From positions 1-9,632 of the forward strand of contig JACADX010000020.1 of NCBI GenBank assembly GCA_013389125.1: 9,632 bases of DNA, in the 5' to 3' direction. Made by a program: the position numbers and the translations under genes. The notes beneath the pieces were generated by a model. That model was not told where the DNA came from and searched no databases. It saw nothing but the letters and a program-made list of their open reading frames with translations. Shown here one piece after another: positions 6,588 to 9,632 of this stretch (the first letter of the stretch is position 1; every line of letters starts with the position of its first letter). This DNA is from Parvularculaceae bacterium (lineage in GTDB: Bacteria > Pseudomonadota > Alphaproteobacteria > Caulobacterales > Parvularculaceae).

Positions 6588-7256
6588 ATGACAGAGAAGA
6601 ACGCCGCATGCGCACTCGTCGCCTTCATTGCCGCGACCGCCGTCGCGGGCTGCGGCGGCAAGGAGAAAGGCGAGGCCGAGCCCGCAGCGGCTGCGGCGAA
6701 CGAGGAGCCCTTTGCGCCGTCGCCCGTGGAAATCGCGCTCGCCGAGCCGCCGGCCCCGATCGCGGCCGAGACGATCGAAATGAATTCCCGGCGCGGCCGG
6801 ATCCTCTTCATCGCCAAAGGCTGCGTGATCTGTCATCAGGTGAACGGAGTCGGCGGCAAGGCCGCGCCCGATCTTTCGACGTCGGCCGCCTCCGGCGCAA
6901 TCAATCCTCTCGACTTTTCGGCGCGGATGTGGCGGGGGGCGTCCGCGATGACAGCCCTGCAAGCGGCGGAGCTCGGCTATGTCATCGACCTTGATGCCGA
7001 GGACATTGCAGATCTTGCGGCGTTCGCCGGAGGCGCCGATGAGCAAAGACTGCTCACTCTTGATCAAGTCAGCGTTGAAATGCGCAAATGGTTCCTGGAT
7101 GAGCCCTATTGGCGAGCGGGCGACTGGAGCGACGTGCGCGCCGCGGCGAGAAAATTCCTACTGTCGTCGTTGAGGACCGGTGACGATCAGCGCCGCGCCA
7201 GTTCGATCCACTTTTCGATGACGAGTTCGATGCGGCTGTCGTCTTTCAAGAGCTGA
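6588..7256 (+). CDS. Cytochrome c lipoprotein (single haem)
   Basis: This is a 222-residue protein. From ATG 6588 it opens with a hydrophobic stretch (about 7-20) ending in a lipobox-like VAGC with Cys22, so it is probably lipid-anchored; Gly at +2 is not a retention signal, so outer-membrane sorting is possible. An Ala/Pro/Glu-rich linker (about 26-60) leads to a class I cytochrome c domain (about 65-148): CVICH at 79-83 binds haem covalently, with His83 as axial ligand. A sixth-ligand methionine is likely Met114 or Met121 in SARMWRGASAM. The typical terminal helix is DAEDIADLAAF (136-146). It is expected to shuttle electrons in the periplasm; the partner is unknown. Residues after about 150 match nothing I recognise, and the last 23 codons plus stop run antisense over the end of the TetR gene (70-bp overlap). 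The tail is Ser/Arg-rich and may exist only because the frame lacks an earlier stop. Confidence 0.85.
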   Translation: MTEKNAACALVAFIAATAVAGCGGKEKGEAEPAAAAANEEPFAPSPVEIALAEPPAPIAAETIEMNSRRGRILFIAKGCVICHQVNGVGGKAAPDLSTSAASGAINPLDFSARMWRGASAMTALQAAELGYVIDLDAEDIADLAAFAGGADEQRLLTLDQVSVEMRKWFLDEPYWRAGDWSDVRAAARKFLLSSLRTGDDQRRASSIHFSMTSSMRLSSFKS

Positions 7257-7813
7257 TCGTGTACAAGCAGGCCTGTCATCATGGCCCGCGAAATCGAAAG
7301 AATCGCATCAAGATCCGTGGCGTCGCGGTCTGTCGCGGGGAGAAGCTCGGCGAGCTCCGCGTCGATCATTCGCCGCCACTCGGCGAGGAGAGGCGTGATG
7401 CGGCCGCGCAACGCCTCGTCGGCGCGGCTTGCGGTCAGGATTTCAAGCAGCGCGCCGTAATCTTCGCTGCAGAATTGTTCTCGCCATGAGCGGCGGACGA
7501 TTTCCGCGAAGGCGTCCGGATTGCGGGCAAGTTCGATGCGCGCCAGGGAAAACCATTTTAAGGACCGCTGCAGTACGTGTTGCGCGACGGCGGCGATCAG
7601 CTCTTCCTTCGTGCCGTAATGATGCTGCAGCGCTCCCTGACTTACGCGCGCCCTCGACGCGATCTTGCCGATCGACGTTCGATAATAGCCGAACTCGGCC
7701 AGGTGCGATGTCGCCGCCTCGCAGACGCGCCGACGCATTGCGTCGCTCTTTTCGCGCCGGCGGGAATATACGGCGTCTGCTTGCATTGCTTGACCGGCGT
7801 CGGACGCGGACAT
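7187..7813 (-). CDS. TetR/AcrR family transcriptional regulator
   Basis: This 208-residue protein has a usual TetR length. The N-terminal DNA-binding domain spans about 25-72: helix 1 AATSHLAEFGYYRTSI, then the helix-turn-helix IGKIASRARVSQGALQHHYG (48-67), with the family hallmarks of a small residue at the turn and HHYGTKEEL closing it. The C-terminal helical domain (about 80-208) is divergent, as usual, and binds an unknown ligand. ATG 7813 is the first good start; GAGGG lies about 10 nt upstream. ATG 7786 (M10) is an alternative without a Shine-Dalgarno. The gene is divergent from an acyl-CoA dehydrogenase with only 65 bp between starts, and this spacer contains a palindrome. The simplest inference is repression of both genes, relieved by an acyl-CoA or related metabolite. 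Its 3' end overlaps the cytochrome gene. Confidence 0.92.
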   Translation of the reverse strand: MSASDAGQAMQADAVYSRRREKSDAMRRRVCEAATSHLAEFGYYRTSIGKIASRARVSQGALQHHYGTKEELIAAVAQHVLQRSLKWFSLARIELARNPDAFAEIVRRSWREQFCSEDYGALLEILTASRADEALRGRITPLLAEWRRMIDAELAELLPATDRDATDLDAILSISRAMMTGLLVHDQLLKDDSRIELVIEKWIELARR

Positions 7814-7830
7814 AGGCCTTGACCCTCGGT

Positions 7831-7843
7831 CCCTGCAGCAGGG
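7831..7843. promoter_or_regulatory. Probable TetR operator palindrome
   Basis: CCCTGCAGCAGGG is a perfect 13-bp palindrome centred on 7837, in the 65-bp divergent region between the TetR gene (starts 7813) and the acyl-CoA dehydrogenase gene (starts 7879). It lies between two facing -35-like hexamers: TTGACC on plus (7819-7824) and TTGACA on minus (7851-7846). A bound dimer would block both directions. Neither hexamer has a clear -10 partner, so promoter positions are tentative. Operator identity is inferred from location and symmetry, not demonstrated. Confidence 0.5.
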
Positions 7844-7878
7844 GCTGTCAACGAAACCGGGCAGTAAAGGCGGGCCCA

Positions 7879-9060
7879 ATGCAGCTTACGGCCGAACACG
7901 AGCAGATCAGGTCCACCCTCAAGAAGTTCATCGACGCTGAGATCAACCCTTACGTCGATGAATGGGAAGCGGCCGAAATCTTTCCCGCCCATCAGGTCTT
8001 CAAGGGATTAGGCGATCTCGGTCTTCTCGGCGTCAACAAGCCGATCGAATATGGCGGCATGGGCCTTGACTGGTCCTACGCCGCCGTCGTCGCGGAGACG
8101 CTTGGACACATCAATTGCGGCGCGGTGCCGATGGCGATCGGCGTGCAGACCGACATGGCGACGCCGGCGCTGGCGCGGTTCGGCTCCGAGGCGGCGAAGG
8201 AGGATTTTCTGCGCCCGTCGATATCGGGCGACTTCGTCGCGTGTCTTGGCGTTTCGGAAGTCGGATCCGGCTCTGACGTCGCTTCGATCAAGACGACCGC
8301 CAGGAAGGATGGCGATGATTACGTCATCAACGGCGGCAAGATGTGGACGACGAATGGGACGCAGGCCGACTGGATGTGCCTTCTTGCAAACACGTCCGAC
8401 GATCAGGCGCACCGAAACAAGACTTTGATCTGCCTCCCGCTGAAAGATGACAAGGGCAAACACAGAAAGGGCGTCGAAATCGCGCGAAAGCTCAAGAAGC
8501 TTGGCATGCGGAGTTCCGACACGGCTCAGTTCCATTTCGAGAACGTCCGCGTCCCGCAGCGCTATCGCATCGGCGAGGAGGGCGCCGGCTTCATGTATCA
8601 GATGCTGCAGTTCCAGGAAGAAAGGCTCTGGGCCTGCCTGTCTGGTCTTATTGGCATGGACAAAACGATCGACGCCACCATTGACTATACGCGCCAGCGG
8701 AAGGCGTTTGGCCAGTCGATCCTCGACAATCAGGTCGTGCATTTCCGGATGGCGGAGCTCAAAACGGAAATCGAAGCGCTGCGGTCGCTCGCCTGGCAGG
8801 CGGTCGGAAAAATGATCGCCGGCGAAGATGCGACGATGCACGCTTCGATGGCGAAGCTGAAGGCGGGTCGCCTCCTTCGCGAAGTCAACGATTCCTGCCT
8901 TCAATATTGGGGCGGGATGGGCTTCATGGAGGAAACGCCGGTGAGCCGCGCCTACCGGGACGGCCGCCTTGCTTCGATCGGCGGCGGCGCCGACGAGGTG
9001 ATGCTGGCGATCATCTGCAAATATCTCGGAATCCTGCCGGGAAAGACCAACCGAACGTAG
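7879..9060 (+). CDS. Acyl-CoA dehydrogenase family protein, possibly citronellyl-CoA dehydrogenase (AtuD)-like
   Basis: This is a 393-residue protein. ATG 7879 follows AAAGG (7866-7870) at 8-nt spacing; a TTG at 7819 is in frame but lies in the promoter region. Both family signatures are present: GVSEVGSGSD (124-133) and QYWGGMGFMEE (342-352) followed by R356 and D361. KMWTTNGTQADW (154-165) and RKAFGQSILDNQ (274-285) are the FAD and dimer-contact segments. The C-terminal base position reads IGGGADEV (367-374), with Gly where MCAD/SCAD have Glu; Glu248 in QEERL matches the isovaleryl-CoA/long-chain dehydrogenase base. The segment AVPMAIGVQTDMATPALARF (82-101) and the surrounding sequence resemble, as I remember them, AtuD-type enzymes of acyclic terpene breakdown, so a branched or isoprenoid acyl-CoA is plausible but not proven. 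Divergence from the TetR gene suggests direct regulation. It converges on a small gene with 18 bp between stops. Confidence 0.92.
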   Translation: MQLTAEHEQIRSTLKKFIDAEINPYVDEWEAAEIFPAHQVFKGLGDLGLLGVNKPIEYGGMGLDWSYAAVVAETLGHINCGAVPMAIGVQTDMATPALARFGSEAAKEDFLRPSISGDFVACLGVSEVGSGSDVASIKTTARKDGDDYVINGGKMWTTNGTQADWMCLLANTSDDQAHRNKTLICLPLKDDKGKHRKGVEIARKLKKLGMRSSDTAQFHFENVRVPQRYRIGEEGAGFMYQMLQFQEERLWACLSGLIGMDKTIDATIDYTRQRKAFGQSILDNQVVHFRMAELKTEIEALRSLAWQAVGKMIAGEDATMHASMAKLKAGRLLREVNDSCLQYWGGMGFMEETPVSRAYRDGRLASIGGGADEVMLAIICKYLGILPGKTNRT

Positions 9061-9078
9061 TTCCGGCGATCTGCGGTC

Positions 9079-9369
9079 CTAAAGTTCCTTGGCTTTTTTC
9101 CGGACGCGCGCCGGGCGATTTTCGACGCCAAGCGCTTCAACGGCTCTTGCGCGGAAGCGCGTCTTGCTGGCGCTGTTAAGAAGGCTGTAGCTTTCGATGC
9201 GCATTCCCCGCTCTTCGCTGTACATGCTTGCCGCGACGCGATCGACAAATACGCGCTCGGCCTCTGAAAGCGTCGACCAATAAGACGCGAACGCTTCAGC
9301 GCGCGCATTCACCGGCGACAAGACGGCAAAGGCCGCCGCGATTATGACAACGGGTCGAATAGCCACCAT
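9079..9369 (-). CDS. Small exported protein of unknown function
   Basis: This is a 96-residue protein. The N-terminus has a clear Sec signal peptide: Arg5, a hydrophobic core (about 6-18) and an ARA cleavage motif (22-24), leaving a mature form of about 72 residues starting EAFASYW. The mature part is predicted mostly helical and charged, has no cysteine, and ends in a basic tail (RVRKKAKEL). I recognise no domain. GGGG lies close upstream of ATG 9369 and could serve as the ribosome binding site. The convincing signal peptide argues that this is a real gene and not a shadow, as no other gene occupies the interval. It converges on the acyl-CoA dehydrogenase gene. A periplasmic location is likely; function is unknown. 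Confidence 0.65.
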   Translation of the reverse strand: MVAIRPVVIIAAAFAVLSPVNARAEAFASYWSTLSEAERVFVDRVAASMYSEERGMRIESYSLLNSASKTRFRARAVEALGVENRPARVRKKAKEL

Positions 9370-9480
9370 CCACCCCGGCCCACATCTTAATTCTTACCCT
9401 ACTGTAATGTTATTGCAACAGGCTGAATCTGGCCCGAAAAATCCGCCCCTGACGGTGAACATCCAATAAACCCTGCCGCC

Positions 9481-9508
9481 TTGCGCCAGCCTGACGGGTT
9501 CGCTACAC
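9481..9508 (+). promoter_or_regulatory. Weak candidate promoter upstream of rpmF
   Basis: TTGCGC (9481-9486) is followed after 16 nt by CTACAC (9503-9508), loosely like the alphaproteobacterial TTGAC / CTATAT housekeeping pattern. It would give a leader of about 60 nt before the rpmF ATG. The spacer is short and both elements are imperfect. An 8-bp direct repeat CCTGACGG (9448-9455 and 9490-9497) overlaps the spacer. Confidence 0.25.
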
Positions 9509-9576
9509 GGCTGCCTCCTGCCGATCGGGCGCGACCCTCAAACCCCCGCTATCGGCGCACCATAGGATTTGCAGAG

Positions 9577-9632
9577 ATGGCCGTTCCGAAGAAAAAGACG
9601 TCGCCTTCCCGTCGCGGAATGCGGCGCGCCCA
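9577..9632 (+). CDS. rpmF: 50S ribosomal protein L32, 5' part (cut by window end)
   Basis: ATG 9577 opens a frame reading MAVPKKKTSPSRRGMRRA and continuing past the window edge. This is the highly conserved N-terminus of bacterial L32 (bL32), a structural protein of the large ribosomal subunit of about 60 residues in total. AGGA at 9564-9567 gives a Shine-Dalgarno 9 nt upstream. Only 18 complete codons are visible. The variant here, with SPSRRGMRRA, has the alphaproteobacterial form. Downstream neighbours cannot be seen. Confidence 0.93.
   Translation, partial: MAVPKKKTSPSRRGMRRA

Noticed and set aside
6499..6615. N-terminal extension of the thioesterase gene
   Set aside because: It would overlap the divergent cytochrome start, adds residues unlike the hotdog family, and exceeds the usual length.
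8008..8904. 298-codon minus-strand frame opposite the second acyl-CoA dehydrogenase
   Set aside because: Shadow frame with the same reasoning: Arg/His/Asp-rich and no recognisable domain.
4188..9060. Idea that the dehydrogenase-GST-thioesterase-cytochrome-TetR block is one new multi-gene system
   Set aside because: The genes alternate strand at almost every step, so they are not one operon. Each belongs to a common family, and only the TetR-dehydrogenase pair shows a regulatory link in the sequence.
9516..9530. CCGATCGG palindrome upstream of rpmF
   Set aside because: An 8-bp GC-rich palindrome is expected by chance in this DNA and is not followed by a T-run or paired with another site.

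Overview
The window is GC-rich chromosomal DNA, most likely from an alphaproteobacterium. This rests on the strong G/C preference at third codon positions, the mix of families (several acyl-CoA dehydrogenases, a GST, a cytochrome c lipoprotein, a dCache hybrid kinase) and the N-terminus of a typical alphaproteobacterial ribosomal protein L32 at the right edge. No finer placement is supportable from sequence alone. I see no insertion sequence, phage gene, tRNA/rRNA, CRISPR array or attachment site.

Left part (1-3815): the 3' part of a membrane di-iron sterol desaturase / fatty acid hydroxylase family gene (+), an exported EF-hand protein (+), and, converging on it with a 9-bp tail overlap, a large hybrid sensor histidine kinase (-). 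The kinase has a periplasmic dCache domain whose residues match, at the same spacing, the motif known from amino-acid-sensing dCache domains. It has no HAMP domain, two receiver domains and no Hpt domain. A 372-bp stretch with no recognisable gene (3816-4187) separates it from the next block.

Middle and right part (4188-9060): a cluster centred on acyl-CoA and lipid metabolism. It contains an acyl-CoA dehydrogenase (-), a divergent glutathione S-transferase (+), a PaaI-like hotdog thioesterase (-), a divergent cytochrome c lipoprotein (+), a TetR-family regulator (-), and a second acyl-CoA dehydrogenase (+) divergent from the regulator. Both dehydrogenases appear to carry the catalytic glutamate at the isovaleryl-/long-chain-CoA dehydrogenase position, not at the usual C-terminal position. 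The second resembles citronellyl-CoA-type (AtuD-like) enzymes. The TetR gene and the second dehydrogenase share a 65-bp intergenic region with a perfect 13-bp palindrome, so the regulator probably controls that dehydrogenase and itself. The regulator's 3' end overlaps the cytochrome gene antisense by 70 bp.

Right edge (9061-9632): a small exported protein of unknown function (-), a 207-bp intergenic region, and the first 18 complete codons of rpmF (ribosomal protein L32), cut by the window end.

Overall this is an ordinary catabolic/housekeeping region. I found no convincing new multi-gene system. The most useful leads are the kinase's putative amino-acid-binding motif, the TetR operator with its likely target, and the substrate class of the two dehydrogenases.
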